Assembly (NCBI RefSeq): GCF_002019795.1
Contig: NZ_KV917381.1
Coordinates: 1,237,210-1,301,209, forward strand
Direction of reading: 5' to 3'
Length of the DNA: 64,000 bases
Source of the DNA: Bacillus alkalicellulosilyticus
GTDB lineage: Bacteria > Bacillota > Bacilli > Bacillales > Bacillaceae_F
Shown: in pieces, positions 9,027 through 18,916 of the stretch
How the letters are laid out: every line of letters starts with the position of its first letter
Numbering within the stretch: the stretch's first letter is position 1
Notes under the pieces: model-generated
What the model saw: only the letters and a program-made list of their open reading frames with translations
Database searches by the model: none
Told to the model about the DNA's origin: nothing
Made by a program: the position numbers and the translations under genes

Positions 9027-9066
9027 GTTGATTTCAGTATCTTACTGATAGGATGCTGACATCAAC
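9027..9066. promoter_or_regulatory. 15-bp imperfect inverted repeat upstream of liaG
   Basis: GTTGATTTCAGTATC (9027-9041) and GATGCTGACATCAAC (9052-9066) match as inverted repeats at 13 of 15 positions around a 10-nt spacer. It lies about 95 bp before the liaG start and upstream of a possible promoter (TTGTAT at 9097, TAAAAT at 9118, spacing 15). It could be a regulator site, for example for LiaR, or an RNA hairpin; the sequence alone does not decide. Confidence 0.4.
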
Positions 9067-9159
9067 GTTTCTTAGTGAAGTGTGAAAATAACATTATTGT
9101 ATTTTGGTAAGATATAGTAAAATAGTAGTCGGTACTATATTCCTTGGGAGGGAATGAAG

Positions 9160-10005
9160 TTGAAAAAAATATTTGGGGTTTTATTAATTGTGATAGGATT
9201 CATCATTGCCTTAAATGCAATTGGTATGACAAATACAAGTCAACCTGTCATTAAACATGAAAAACAGGAAATTACTGAATTTGATAAAATCATAATCAGT
9301 GCACGTACAGCTAATATTGAAGTTGAGACTACAACAAACTCTGAACTCACATTAGAAGTAAAGTCAGATTCAAATGATATAAAGGTGTCAAAGGAAGAAA
9401 GCGGGTCTACGTTAACTTTCAACGTAGAAGAGCCAAAAGGGTGGTTTGCTTTTGGCAAGAAATCGATTAAAGTCATTGTTTCACTTCCAGAAGCCTATAA
9501 AGATACGCTAGATATCTCAACCAATGCCGGGAATATCTCATTCTCTGATGAACTCCATATCCAAGAGTTAGTAGTGCGGACAACGGCCGGAAATATAAAA
9601 GATATTTCAGGAGAGATTGAGCAAGTAACCATAAAAAGTACGGCAGGCAATATATCTGGTTATGACCTAATCACAACTCAAACCGACATTAAAGCAACAG
9701 CTGGGAATATTACTTTTGATGGTTTTACCGGTTCAATCACAGGCAGTAACTCAGCGGGAAATACAAATGTCGACTATAATGATGTAAATGGAAATGTTGA
9801 TTTTAAATCAAGTGCTGGAAATATAAAATTGACGATCCCCAATCCTTCATTTGTATTAGATGCCAAAGTATCCGTTGGAGACATTAAAGTAGACGTTCCA
9901 ATTATGTTAGAAAGTAGCAGCAAACAAAACTATCAAGGGACAGTAAACGATGGTTTGTATACGATAAATTTATCAGCATCAGCCGGAAATATAAAAATAG
10001 AGTAA
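9160..10005 (+). CDS. liaG: DUF4097 adhesin-like membrane-anchored protein, LiaG position
   Basis: One N-terminal membrane segment (residues 2-22) anchors an extracellular domain built from short beta repeats carrying T/S-A-G-N-I at regular spacing (about seven copies between residues 120 and 281), the DUF4097 beta-helix pattern. LiaG of B. subtilis sits in the same place between liaH and liaF, and its function is unknown. TTG at 9160 is preferred because GGGAGG lies 7 nt upstream, while the ATG at 9154 is almost on top of that site. liaF follows 40 bp later. Confidence 0.75.
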   Translation: MKKIFGVLLIVIGFIIALNAIGMTNTSQPVIKHEKQEITEFDKIIISARTANIEVETTTNSELTLEVKSDSNDIKVSKEESGSTLTFNVEEPKGWFAFGKKSIKVIVSLPEAYKDTLDISTNAGNISFSDELHIQELVVRTTAGNIKDISGEIEQVTIKSTAGNISGYDLITTQTDIKATAGNITFDGFTGSITGSNSAGNTNVDYNDVNGNVDFKSSAGNIKLTIPNPSFVLDAKVSVGDIKVDVPIMLESSSKQNYQGTVNDGLYTINLSASAGNIKIE

Positions 10006-10045
10006 AAACAGTAGATACTAGTTCTTTTCGGAAGGAGGGAGTACC

Positions 10046-10837
10046 TTGCATATATCTAGAAATGTCCTCATTGGAATTGTCATCATCTTAATTGGAGTAA
10101 GCGCCTTAATGAATACATTGAACACGAATATTCACCTTGGGAGCTTTATCGGTCCACTAATCTTTTTTGTTCTTGGACTGTACTTTCATCGTAAAGGCAA
10201 TCGTTTGTTAAGTGGTATTTTCTTTCTTATTAGCCTTATCGCGTTTTTCGATCATGTGTTACACATTAATATTGTTGGAGTCATTATCGCTAGTATTTTT
10301 ATTTATTTTGGATATCGACTTATGTCTGGGGAGAAAGAGAAACCAAAAGAGGAGACATCTCCATATCACGAGCAACCTCATTCAAACCATGAAACGGTTA
10401 TTGAGAAAAAAGAAAATCCAGATGAACATAAATTTGGTGACACTCATTTTGACAAGAAAATATTCACGTCACCAACGTTTCGAAGTTCATTAATTGGCGA
10501 TTTGCACCTTCTCAGCCGGTTTGAATTAAAGGACATGACGATTCGAAATGCGATAGGAGATATTAAAATTGACCTTTCAAAAGCAATTATTCCCGATGGG
10601 GAAACCGTCATCGTTGTTAATGGGTGGATAGGTGATATTGATATTTACATTCCTGATGATTTAGATATTTCCATTCAAGCGATGGTTTCATTAGGTGAAC
10701 TAGATATTTTTGACAACAATCAAAGTGGATTTAATCGCAGTATCTCTGTGACAACAAAAGATTTTAAAGATGCACCGAAACGAGTGAAAATCGTATTAGC
10801 CTTATTTATTGGTGATATCGATGTGAGGTATGTCTAA
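10046..10837 (+). CDS. liaF: LiaF, inhibitor of the LiaSR two-component system
   Basis: A 263-residue membrane protein with about four hydrophobic segments in the first 95 residues, a charged linker (about 100-145), and a C-terminal beta-rich domain with IGDI/LGEL repeats as in the LiaF/VraT (YvqF) family. In B. subtilis LiaF holds LiaS inactive until cell-wall antibiotics act. The TTG start has GGAAGGAGGGA upstream. The stop overlaps the liaS start by one base (TAATG), indicating translational coupling. Confidence 0.9.
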   Translation: MHISRNVLIGIVIILIGVSALMNTLNTNIHLGSFIGPLIFFVLGLYFHRKGNRLLSGIFFLISLIAFFDHVLHINIVGVIIASIFIYFGYRLMSGEKEKPKEETSPYHEQPHSNHETVIEKKENPDEHKFGDTHFDKKIFTSPTFRSSLIGDLHLLSRFELKDMTIRNAIGDIKIDLSKAIIPDGETVIVVNGWIGDIDIYIPDDLDISIQAMVSLGELDIFDNNQSGFNRSISVTTKDFKDAPKRVKIVLALFIGDIDVRYV

Positions 10838-11883
10838 TGAGAACGAGATTATTTGGGATACAATGGCATATTATCCGCTACTCGATATGGGTTAGCTTAT
10901 TATCAGGAATTATCATTGTCTTTACGATAACGTTTGGAGAAGAACAGGGATTTACGAGATTATTAGAAAAAAAACTATTTGGAATACCGCTTTTTTTACT
11001 TATCCCTATCATTTGTATTGAGATCGGCGTAATTGCAGGGTATTTATTTGGGAATTGCTACAAAAAACGGTTAGATATTGTTCTAAGAGGAACGATGCAA
11101 TTGGAGAGAGGAAATTTTTCTCACCGTTTTCCTAACCTCGGTCAAGATGAAATTGGGATTATAAGTGATCATTTGAATGAAATGGTGGAGCGGGTCGAAG
11201 AACAGATTGCTTCGTTACAACGACTATCAACTGAGAGAGCAGAGTGGCAAGACTCAATAAAACAAGCAGCAATTGATGAAGAACGACAGCGGTTAGCAAG
11301 AGACCTCCATGATGCGGTCAGTCAACAACTCTTTGCCATTTCAATGATGACAGCAGCACTACCACATTCGTTACAAAAAAAACCGGATAAAGTGTTAGGC
11401 CAGATTGAAACGATTGAAAAAATGGCAGCAGCTGCTCAGTCTGAAATGAGGGCTCTATTACTGCATTTGCGTCCTTCTCACTTAGAAGGAAAGAATTTAA
11501 TGCTAGGTATAGAAGACTTACTGACAGAATTAAAATTAAAGCACCAGCTCTCTATCAATTGGAAAATCGAACAACTTTCTACTATCCCAAAAGGAATAGA
11601 AGACCACCTTTTTCGCCTGGTGCAAGAGGCTGTATCTAATATCCTCCGGCATGCTAAAGCCGAAAGAATTGATGTGCAGTTACGAGAAGTAAAAGGACAA
11701 CTCCGTTTGAAAATTACTGATAACGGAATTGGGTTTGATATCTCTCAACAGAAAAGTTCATCGTATGGTCTAAAAATGATGAAAGAGCGTGTCACAGAAA
11801 TCGGAGGAGTTCTTGAAATTATGTCAGCACCAGGAAAAGGAACTCAGGTAGAAGCGAAAGTACCACTTGTTCACTCGAGATGA
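10837..11883 (+). CDS. liaS: LiaS sensor histidine kinase
   Basis: A 348-residue kinase. Two membrane segments (about 14-33 and 49-71) enclose a very short extracellular loop, typical of intramembrane-sensing kinases. A HAMP domain follows (about 72-125), then a HisKA_3 domain with the phosphorylated H158 in RDLHDAVSQQ, then an HATPase_c domain with the N box (VQEAVSNILRHA) and DNGIGFD. It is coupled to liaF upstream, and liaR begins 13 bp downstream. Confidence 0.92.
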   Translation: MRTRLFGIQWHIIRYSIWVSLLSGIIIVFTITFGEEQGFTRLLEKKLFGIPLFLLIPIICIEIGVIAGYLFGNCYKKRLDIVLRGTMQLERGNFSHRFPNLGQDEIGIISDHLNEMVERVEEQIASLQRLSTERAEWQDSIKQAAIDEERQRLARDLHDAVSQQLFAISMMTAALPHSLQKKPDKVLGQIETIEKMAAAAQSEMRALLLHLRPSHLEGKNLMLGIEDLLTELKLKHQLSINWKIEQLSTIPKGIEDHLFRLVQEAVSNILRHAKAERIDVQLREVKGQLRLKITDNGIGFDISQQKSSSYGLKMMKERVTEIGGVLEIMSAPGKGTQVEAKVPLVHSR

Positions 11884-11896
11884 GGGGGAGATAAAA

Positions 11897-12529
11897 TTGA
11901 TAAAAGTTTTGCTTGTTGATGACCATGAAATGGTGAGAATGGGGCTAAGTTCATATCTAGCAACTGAAGATGATATCGAAGTCATTGGTGAAGCAGGTAA
12001 TGGGCTTGACGGAATAGAGATGGCACTCGAAAGAAAGCCAGATGTGATTCTAATGGACTTAGTAATGGAAAAAATGGATGGTATTGAGGCCACGAAGGAA
12101 ATTAGCAAACAAATGCCACATGTAAAAATTATTGTGTTGACTAGTTTTATAGATGATGAAAAAGTGTATCCAGTAATTGAAGCGGGAGCATTTAGTTATT
12201 TATTAAAAACAACGAGAGCCAATGATATTGCAAGCGCAATTCGCAGTGCATACCGTGGTGAAGCGATAGTTGAAGCAAAAGTAACAAATAAGATGATGGC
12301 GAGAATGAGACAGCAATCAAAACGTGAATTACATGATGAACTCACGCCACGAGAATTAGAGGTTTTATGCTTAATAGGAAATGGGAAAACCAATCAAGAA
12401 ATTGCAGATGATTTGTTTATCGGTGTGAAAACGGTAAAGACACATGTAAGTAATATTCTTGCTAAGTTGGAAGTAGAGGACCGTACACAAATTGCAATTT
12501 ATGCCCACAGACATCAACTTGTTAAATAA
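11897..12529 (+). CDS. liaR: LiaR response regulator (NarL/LuxR type)
   Basis: A 210-residue regulator. The receiver domain covers residues 1-118 with phospho-acceptor D54 (ILMDLVM), acidic pocket D8-D9, and a lysine in LLKT. The LuxR-type HTH covers about 145-208 (LTPRELEVLCLIGNGKTNQE). TTG at 11897 is chosen because GAGGGGGAG is 6 nt upstream and the protein then begins directly with the first receiver strand; a TTG at 11867 lies inside liaS. It is the last gene of the lia locus. Confidence 0.92.
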   Translation: MIKVLLVDDHEMVRMGLSSYLATEDDIEVIGEAGNGLDGIEMALERKPDVILMDLVMEKMDGIEATKEISKQMPHVKIIVLTSFIDDEKVYPVIEAGAFSYLLKTTRANDIASAIRSAYRGEAIVEAKVTNKMMARMRQQSKRELHDELTPRELEVLCLIGNGKTNQEIADDLFIGVKTVKTHVSNILAKLEVEDRTQIAIYAHRHQLVK

Positions 12530-12554
12530 TCACTCCCTTTGGTATGGACCTGCG

Positions 12555-12599
12555 GCTGACTCAAATGGTATTCAATTACCTAACGAGTCAGCTTTTTTA
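12555..12599 (+). terminator. Rho-independent terminator of the lia locus
   Basis: GCTGACTC (12555-12562) pairs with GAGTCAGC (12585-12592), followed by six T residues. Confidence 0.75.
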
Positions 12600-12770
12600 T
12601 GTCTCTTCTTTGTGTAGGTTAATTATGTTTTGCACTTAGAATAAAAGGGAAACAAGCAACATACATATTTTGGAGGATAGCTTAGCTGAGTCGAATCATA
12701 GGTAGAATTGTCGAAACATCTAGTTTATAATAGTTTAAAATTATAACCATACCAAAGGAGGGTTGTTCAA

Positions 12771-14915
12771 TTGTCTAAGAAAAAAATGATTATAATTGGA
12801 ACAACTATCCCGGTCATTGGATTGTTTTTTAGCTTTAGTTTATATCTTTTCATTATTTTAGCTGGTGATTATGTCATTGATGATAAAAAATTAGTGATGA
12901 ATACTGCCACTAAAATAGTAAACGAAGATGAAGAAGAATTAACAAAGCTATTTGTCGAAAATCGAGAGCTTACCTCCATTCATGAAATCCCTGAACATGT
13001 TCAACATGCTTTTGTCGCTATCGAGGATGCTAGGTTTTATGACCATCAAGGAGTTGACATACGAGCTATTGCTCGTGCGTTATATCGTGACATATTAGCG
13101 GGTTCGAAGGTAGAAGGCGGAAGTACAATCACACAACAACTTGCGAAAAATACATTTTTAACTCCTGAAAAAACATTTCTAAGGAAGACAAATGAAGTCC
13201 TTATCGCTATGAACCTTGAACGGCGATACAGTAAAGAACAATTACTAGAAATGTACCTAAACCGCATCTATTTCGGACACGGGGCGTATGGGATTCAGTC
13301 AGCGGCAACGCTTTATTTTAATAAAGATGTCTCTGAATTAACAGTAGAGGATGGTGCTCTGCTCGCAGGCTTACCAAAAGCACCTAATAGTTATTCACCA
13401 ATTAATCATCCCGTACGAAGTAAACAACGTCGAGATCTTGTGTTAAGTGTAATGGAACGTAGAGGGTATCTTTCAGCTGAAGAGGCTGTCCGGTTGCAAG
13501 GAAAGACAGTAGCGATAAATGTAAACAGGTTAAGTCAACATGAAGCGTATGCCACTTATATTGATATGGTTTTAGATGAGGCGGAGGAAAGATTCCACCT
13601 AACAAACGAGGAAGTGTTAACTGGCGGCTATACCATAGTGGTTCCTATGGATAAACAATTACAAGAAACATCCTTTAAAATGTTTCAAGATGACGGTTAC
13701 TTTCCAGGAACGGATGAACATGTGCAAGGTGCTTTTGTCATGTTAGATGTCAGGACGGGGGCAGTCCTTGCTGCACAAGGAGGCCGTCAATATATTTCAA
13801 AAGGGATAAACCGAGTGAATGTGAAAAGGCAACCAGGTTCGACGTTCAAACCTGTAGCGGTGTATGGGCCTGCTTTAGAGGAAGGAAAGGCCCAGCCTTA
13901 CTCGCTTTTGCGAGACGAGTTACTAGAATATGACGGATATGCTCCTCGCAATGCAAACCAGCAGTATCAAGGTGAAATGACAATGTATGATGCGATTACT
14001 CACTCAACAAATGCATCTGCAGTTTGGTTGTTTAACCAGTTAGGAATAGGAACAGGTAAAACCTATTTAGATAAATTGGGGCTTGGTGTACGAGACAACG
14101 GTTTAGCAATTGCGTTAGGTGGTCTTGAGGAAGGCGTAAGTCCACTACAATTATCAAAGGCGTACCGTGCCTTTGCCAAAGAAGGAAAACTGATAGACCA
14201 TTACGTTATTTCTGAAATGTACGATGGAAATGGTAAACTTCTAGGAAGAGCAAGCATAGAAGAACAGGAAGTATTTTCAAAACAAACCGCGTGGAATATG
14301 ACAAGAATGTTAGAATCCGTTGTTATCGAAGGAACCGCGCGTCATGGTGAGAGTTCAAAAGCGTTAGCCGGAAAAACAGGGACGACGTCGTATACTGACA
14401 TTGAAGGAGCGATAAGAGATGCCTGGTTTGTTGGATACACACCAGAGGTCGTCGGAGCTGTGTGGATTGGCTATGATGCGACAACCGATCACTCTCATTT
14501 AACAGGAGGGAGCTCATATGCTACCCAATTATTTAAGGATATTCTTAATCAAATCCCTTTACAAAATAGTTATAGCTTTACAAAGCCAAATGATGTTAAT
14601 GAACTTGAAGAACCAATTCGATTAGGGACAGTGTCCGATGTATCGGCGAAACTCACGTTTGCAGGAAGAGGACTTGTTGGAGTAAGGATGAATTGGACAG
14701 CATTAGAAGACAAAAGAATACAGTACCGTATTTACGAGCTGACCAAAGAGGGGATGAATCACATAGGTACAGTAGTCGGCGAAGGAAGCTTTACAGTCGG
14801 TTCCGTCAATCCATTCTCTTTAAAAGAATACATCGTTATTCCATATAATCCGCAAACCGAACAAGAAGGAACCCCCTCCAACACAGCGGAAGTATTAATG
14901 CGCATAGGATTTTAG
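12771..14915 (+). CDS. pbpF: Class A penicillin-binding protein, PbpF-like
   Basis: A bifunctional peptidoglycan synthase of 714 residues. One membrane anchor lies at residues 6-33. The GT51 glycosyltransferase domain covers about 60-230 with catalytic E85 (AIEDARFYDHQG). The transpeptidase domain shows S357-T-F-K360, S412-T-N414 and K535-T-G537. The length equals B. subtilis PbpF, which also lies just upstream of hemEHY; PbpF is linked to forespore wall synthesis. The TTG start has AAAGGAGGG upstream. A hairpin element follows the stop directly. Confidence 0.92.
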   Translation: MSKKKMIIIGTTIPVIGLFFSFSLYLFIILAGDYVIDDKKLVMNTATKIVNEDEEELTKLFVENRELTSIHEIPEHVQHAFVAIEDARFYDHQGVDIRAIARALYRDILAGSKVEGGSTITQQLAKNTFLTPEKTFLRKTNEVLIAMNLERRYSKEQLLEMYLNRIYFGHGAYGIQSAATLYFNKDVSELTVEDGALLAGLPKAPNSYSPINHPVRSKQRRDLVLSVMERRGYLSAEEAVRLQGKTVAINVNRLSQHEAYATYIDMVLDEAEERFHLTNEEVLTGGYTIVVPMDKQLQETSFKMFQDDGYFPGTDEHVQGAFVMLDVRTGAVLAAQGGRQYISKGINRVNVKRQPGSTFKPVAVYGPALEEGKAQPYSLLRDELLEYDGYAPRNANQQYQGEMTMYDAITHSTNASAVWLFNQLGIGTGKTYLDKLGLGVRDNGLAIALGGLEEGVSPLQLSKAYRAFAKEGKLIDHYVISEMYDGNGKLLGRASIEEQEVFSKQTAWNMTRMLESVVIEGTARHGESSKALAGKTGTTSYTDIEGAIRDAWFVGYTPEVVGAVWIGYDATTDHSHLTGGSSYATQLFKDILNQIPLQNSYSFTKPNDVNELEEPIRLGTVSDVSAKLTFAGRGLVGVRMNWTALEDKRIQYRIYELTKEGMNHIGTVVGEGSFTVGSVNPFSLKEYIVIPYNPQTEQEGTPSNTAEVLMRIGF

Positions 14916-15082
14916 AGCCACCGTCCTCTGGGTGAACTGTCCCAGAGGACGGTGGCTCGAAGCATGAGCGGAAGCGCTGAAGGTTTTTAAGTGGGTGTAG
15001 TGGTGTTCTACCCCCAGATCAGCGAAGAAGCCATGCCAAAATAGGGTGAACTGTCCCAGAGGACGGTGGCTCGAAGCATGAG
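14915..15082 (+). repeat. Hairpin duplicated at 114-bp spacing after pbpF (element family II)
   Basis: A perfect 18-bp stem (GAGCCACCGTCCTCTGGG at 14915-14932 with 14941-14958) begins at the pbpF stop. A 39-bp stretch holding its loop and 3' arm (14930-14968) recurs exactly at 15044-15082. Between them lie a GCATGAGCGGAAGCGC motif, a second short hairpin (GGGTGTAG/CTACCC) and CAGCGAAGAAGCCATGCC. No T-run follows the large stem, so terminator function is uncertain. With the next element this accounts for most of the 535-bp gap before hemE. Confidence 0.75.
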
Positions 15083-15206
15083 ATGGGACACAGACTTTAA
15101 AGAAGAATTTGAAGAATGTCGAGAGTATGTTAGATGTAGTTAGTGGAATAATGTATAAGGTTCAAGAATGGCGTGCCATTTCATAACGGAGAGTTATTCG
15201 GCGAAG

Positions 15207-15297
15207 AGCGATGGCTTCCCTCACTGCGCGTCCTTCATTAAGAAGGTCGCTTATTGAAGGATTTAAAATAATGGTAGTGGCTTCGCTCATCGCATTT
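15207..15297 (+). repeat. Motif-hairpin-motif intergenic element (family I, copy A)
   Basis: GGCTTCCCTCACTGC (15213-15227) and GGCTTCGCTCATCGC (15279-15293) bracket a stem TCCTTCATTAAG/CTTATTGAAGGA (15231-15242 with 15250-15261, one mismatch). The same layout recurs at 22.8, 28.4, 32.1, 47.8 and 60.6 kb. It lies upstream of hemE; a TATACT box at 15343-15348 could be part of the hemE promoter, but no convincing -35 is seen. Confidence 0.7.
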
Positions 15298-15450
15298 GTG
15301 CCTCTTTAATTAGACGATTTTATGACGATTTGTTGGCTTTGCTATACTTTATTATTTAGAATAATTATAATATATAAGCGAGAAAAATGATTTTTTAATT
15401 TGATTAGTTTACAATTAGGACTAAGCTAATACATAGGAAGGTGTGTAAGT

Positions 15451-16485
15451 ATGAGTAACCCCTCGTTCAATGATATGTTTTTAAGAGCCTGTAGAAAGGA
15501 AAGCGTCAGTCATGTTCCTGTTTGGTATATGAGACAAGCTGGACGTTCACAGCCTGAATATCGAGAAATCAAAGAAAAATATTCTTTATTTGAAATCACT
15601 CATCAGCCCGAGTTATGTGCGTATGTGACTAAGCTGCCGGTGGATCAGTATAACAATGATGCTGCTATTTTATATAAAGATATTATGACTCCTTTACCGG
15701 CAATTGGAGTCGATGTAGAAATCAAGTCTGGAATTGGACCGGTTATAGATAACCCGATTCGTTCAAAACAAGATGTTGAAAAGTTAGGAGAAATTGACCC
15801 AGTTTCAGATGTACCATATGTACTAGATACGATAAAGCTATTACGCGAACAGTTAACTGTTCCATTAATTAGTTTTAGTGGAGCTCCGTTTACATTAGCG
15901 AGCTATATGATCGAAGGGGGACCTTCAAAAAATTATAATAAAACAAAAGCCTTCATGTATGCAGAACCAGAAGCTTGGTACTTATTAATGGAAAAGCTTG
16001 GTGATATGACGATTACATATGTTAAAGAACAAATTAAGGCAGGTGCCCAGGCAATTCAAATTTTTGATTCATGGGTAGGTACACTGAACGTTGAGGATTA
16101 TCGAACATTCGTGAAGCCAATCATGTCACGTATTTTTACAGAACTTGCTGAAGAAAACGTTCCTCTTATTATGTTTGGTGTTGGTGCGAGTCATTTACTA
16201 CAGGAATGGAATGACCTTTCTTTGAATGTCATCGGACTAGATTGGAGAATGCCAATTCGTGAGGCAAGAGCTAAGGGTGTTTCAAAAACCGTTCAAGGTA
16301 ATTTAGACCCAGCTATTTTACTTGCTCCTTGGGACGTAATAGAAGGAAGAACAAAGGAAATTCTTGATGCGGGTATGGAAACACCTGGTTTCATTTTTAA
16401 CTTAGGGCATGGAGTATTTCCAGAAGTAAATCCTGATACGTTACGACGACTAACTGCATTTGTACATGAGTACACATCCAAATAA
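15451..16485 (+). CDS. hemE: Uroporphyrinogen decarboxylase HemE
   Basis: HemE converts uroporphyrinogen III to coproporphyrinogen III in the cytoplasm. The 344-residue length fits the family. The N-terminal signature [16 protein letters not shown] carries substrate-binding Arg residues, followed by [14 protein letters not shown] and the C-terminal LGHGVFPEV. Upstream AAGGTG supports the ATG. hemH follows after 15 bp and hemY directly after hemH, forming the late haem operon of Gram-positive bacteria. Confidence 0.97.
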   Translation: MSNPSFNDMFLRACRKESVSHVPVWYMRQAGRSQPEYREIKEKYSLFEITHQPELCAYVTKLPVDQYNNDAAILYKDIMTPLPAIGVDVEIKSGIGPVIDNPIRSKQDVEKLGEIDPVSDVPYVLDTIKLLREQLTVPLISFSGAPFTLASYMIEGGPSKNYNKTKAFMYAEPEAWYLLMEKLGDMTITYVKEQIKAGAQAIQIFDSWVGTLNVEDYRTFVKPIMSRIFTELAEENVPLIMFGVGASHLLQEWNDLSLNVIGLDWRMPIREARAKGVSKTVQGNLDPAILLAPWDVIEGRTKEILDAGMETPGFIFNLGHGVFPEVNPDTLRRLTAFVHEYTSK

Positions 16486-16500
16486 GAGGAGTGGTTCAAG

Positions 16501-17436
16501 ATGAAAAAGAAACTTGGATTATTGGTTATGGCTTATGGAACGCCAAGAAGTATTGAAGAGGTAGAGCCTTACTATACACACATTAGAAGAGGAAGAAAAC
16601 CTTCACAAGAAGCCCTCGATGATTTAATTGGAAGGTATGAAGCGATTGGTGGAATTAGTCCATTAGCTAAAATAACGGAAGAACAAGCGTATGGTCTTGA
16701 ATCCGAAATGAATCGCCGATACGATGATATTGAATTTAAAACATACCTTGGCCTAAAGCACATCGACCCGTTTATTGAAGATGCGGTCCATCAAATGAAA
16801 AAAGATGGAATAGAAGAGGCCATTAGTCTTGTTCTTGCGCCCCACTACTCTACTTTTAGTGTGAAGTCGTATAACGGTCGTGCAGTAGAAGAGTCTGCTA
16901 AAATAGACGGTCCTACAATACATACAATTGATAGCTGGTATGATGAACCTAAATTTATAGAGTATTGGGTGAACCAACTTACGAAAACGATGAAAGAAAT
17001 TGAGGATAAAGAAAAAGCATGTGTGATTTTTTCTGCTCATAGTTTACCTGAAAAAATAATCGCTATGGGAGATCCTTATCCAGAACAACTTCAAAAAACT
17101 GCTGATTTAGTAGCAGAGGCTGCTGGTATTTCAAATTACACAATTGGATGGCAAAGTGCAGGAAACACACCAGACCCGTGGATTGGACCAGATGTTCAGG
17201 ATTTAACGAGAGATTTATATAACGAAAAGGGATATACCTCTTTTGTTTATATTCCACTTGGGTTCGTGGCGGACCATTTAGAAGTTCTTTTTGATAACGA
17301 TTATGAGTGCAAAATCGTAACGGATGAATTAGGAGTATCCTATTACCGTCCTGAAATGCCTAATGCTAAGCCAGAGTTTATTGATTGTTTGGCTACGGTT
17401 GTAGAAGAAAAGCTTCATCAGAAAGTAGTGAAATAA
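16501..17436 (+). CDS. hemH: Coproporphyrin/protoporphyrin ferrochelatase HemH (CpfC)
   Basis: HemH inserts ferrous iron into the porphyrin. In Bacillus the substrate is coproporphyrin III, in the HemY-HemH-HemQ route. The protein has 311 residues, matching the soluble Bacillus enzyme. The catalytic His is in [10 protein letters not shown] and the conserved Glu in [16 protein letters not shown] lies 9 nt before the ATG. hemY begins one base after its stop. Confidence 0.97.
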   Translation: MKKKLGLLVMAYGTPRSIEEVEPYYTHIRRGRKPSQEALDDLIGRYEAIGGISPLAKITEEQAYGLESEMNRRYDDIEFKTYLGLKHIDPFIEDAVHQMKKDGIEEAISLVLAPHYSTFSVKSYNGRAVEESAKIDGPTIHTIDSWYDEPKFIEYWVNQLTKTMKEIEDKEKACVIFSAHSLPEKIIAMGDPYPEQLQKTADLVAEAAGISNYTIGWQSAGNTPDPWIGPDVQDLTRDLYNEKGYTSFVYIPLGFVADHLEVLFDNDYECKIVTDELGVSYYRPEMPNAKPEFIDCLATVVEEKLHQKVVK

Positions 17437-17437
17437 A

Positions 17438-18844
17438 GTGGGAGGTCAGAAGAAGCGAGTTGCCATTATTGGTGCTGGAATCACAGGCCTTACTGTAGCT
17501 TATTACTTGCAGGAAGAAATCAAAAACAACCACCTAAACGTTGAATATTCCTTGTTTGAGGCAAGCAAGGACCTTGGTGGAAAAATTCAAACGGATTATA
17601 CGGATGGATTCATCATTGAAAAAGGACCGGACTCTTTTCTTGAACGAAAACAAAGTGCAGCCAGGCTAGCAAGAGCTGTTGGTCTTGAAAAAGAGCTTGT
17701 CAATAATGACACCGGTCAAGCGTATATCCTTAAGGAGAAACAATTGTATCCGATTCCTGGTGGTTCTATTATGGGGGTTCCAACTGAATTAACTCCGTTT
17801 GCCACAACAAAGCTTTTTTCGCCATTAGGAAAGCTTCGAGCTGCTGGTGATTTAGTGTTGCCAAAAAAGAGTGACCCTGTACAAGACCAATCATTAGGTG
17901 AATTTTTTAGAGGGCGACTTGGAGATGAAGTGGTGGATTATTTAATTGAACCTCTTCTTTCAGGAATTTACGCTGGTGATATTGATAAACTTAGTTTAAT
18001 GGCAACATTTCCGCAATTTCATCAGATTGAACAAAAACACCGTAGTCTAATTTTAGGGATGAAAAAAGGGAAGGCCAAGCAACCGAGTACGGGAAAGAAA
18101 AAAGGGATGTTTATGTCTTTAACAGGCGGTCTGTATTCTCTAGTTGAAGCAATCGAAAATCATTTGGACCCTTATTCTGTTTTAAAAGAAACGGTTGTTG
18201 ACCATGTGGAAAAAGAAAACGGTGGCTATAAAGTCTCCTATCAAGGTAAACAGGAATGGTTTGACTATGTAGTCTTGACGACTCCTCACCTTGTAACAAA
18301 AGATATCCTATCTTCGTATAGCTTTAGCGAAAAATTAACGGAGATGCCTTCGACGTCCGTAGCAACAGTTGCCATGGCCTATCCAATTGAAGCAATTAAA
18401 GATGACCGTGATGGAACTGGTTTTGTCGTTGCTAAAAAAGGTGAGTATGATATCACAGCTTGTACATGGACACATAAAAAATGGAAACATACAACACCAG
18501 AAGGAAAGGCATTACTTCGTTGCTATGTTGGTCGATTTGGGGATGAAGACATTGTTTTTGAAAGTGACGAAGAAATCCTAAATCGAGTTTTAAAGGATTT
18601 AAAGTCAATTATAACGATTGATGGTCAACCTGAATTTTACCGAATTACAAGATGGAAACAAGCGATGCCCCAATATATAGTTGGTCATAAAAAACGTATA
18701 GAGGAAGTAAAAGAAGAAATAAGAACAAAATTCCCTGGTCTCTTTTTAGCTGGGGCTTCGTATGAAGGATTAGGAATTCCGGACTGTATTGACCAAGGGG
18801 AAGAAGTAGTAAAACAAATTCTTGAGCAAACTACGAAGCAATGA
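17438..18844 (+). CDS. hemY: Coproporphyrinogen III oxidase HemY (CgoX)
   Basis: A FAD-dependent oxidase of 468 residues that converts coproporphyrinogen III to coproporphyrin III in Firmicutes. The dinucleotide-binding motif IIGAGITGLTVAYYL is at the N terminus, and the C-terminal FAD contact region LFLAGASYEGLGIPDCI is present. The GTG start at 17438 has only a weak ribosome binding site within the end of hemH, so translation probably depends on coupling to hemH. A terminator follows. Confidence 0.95.
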   Translation: MGGQKKRVAIIGAGITGLTVAYYLQEEIKNNHLNVEYSLFEASKDLGGKIQTDYTDGFIIEKGPDSFLERKQSAARLARAVGLEKELVNNDTGQAYILKEKQLYPIPGGSIMGVPTELTPFATTKLFSPLGKLRAAGDLVLPKKSDPVQDQSLGEFFRGRLGDEVVDYLIEPLLSGIYAGDIDKLSLMATFPQFHQIEQKHRSLILGMKKGKAKQPSTGKKKGMFMSLTGGLYSLVEAIENHLDPYSVLKETVVDHVEKENGGYKVSYQGKQEWFDYVVLTTPHLVTKDILSSYSFSEKLTEMPSTSVATVAMAYPIEAIKDDRDGTGFVVAKKGEYDITACTWTHKKWKHTTPEGKALLRCYVGRFGDEDIVFESDEEILNRVLKDLKSIITIDGQPEFYRITRWKQAMPQYIVGHKKRIEEVKEEIRTKFPGLFLAGASYEGLGIPDCIDQGEEVVKQILEQTTKQ

Positions 18845-18858
18845 ACTAACACTTGATA

Positions 18859-18893
18859 GCCTGTTATAAGGGAGTCTTATAACAGGCGTTTAT
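18859..18893. terminator. Bidirectional hairpin between hemY and the Gln-rich gene
   Basis: A perfect 12-bp stem (GCCTGTTATAAG, 18859-18870 with 18876-18887) lies after hemY and also after the convergent minus-strand gene. Confidence 0.65.
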
Positions 18894-18916
18894 AGTTTAT
18901 CGTTCAATAGTGAGGA

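Noticed and set aside
14915-14958. The large pbpF hairpin as a standard Rho-independent terminator
   Set aside because: The 18-bp stem is perfect but is followed by CGAAGC rather than a T-run. It is treated as part of a repeat cassette instead.
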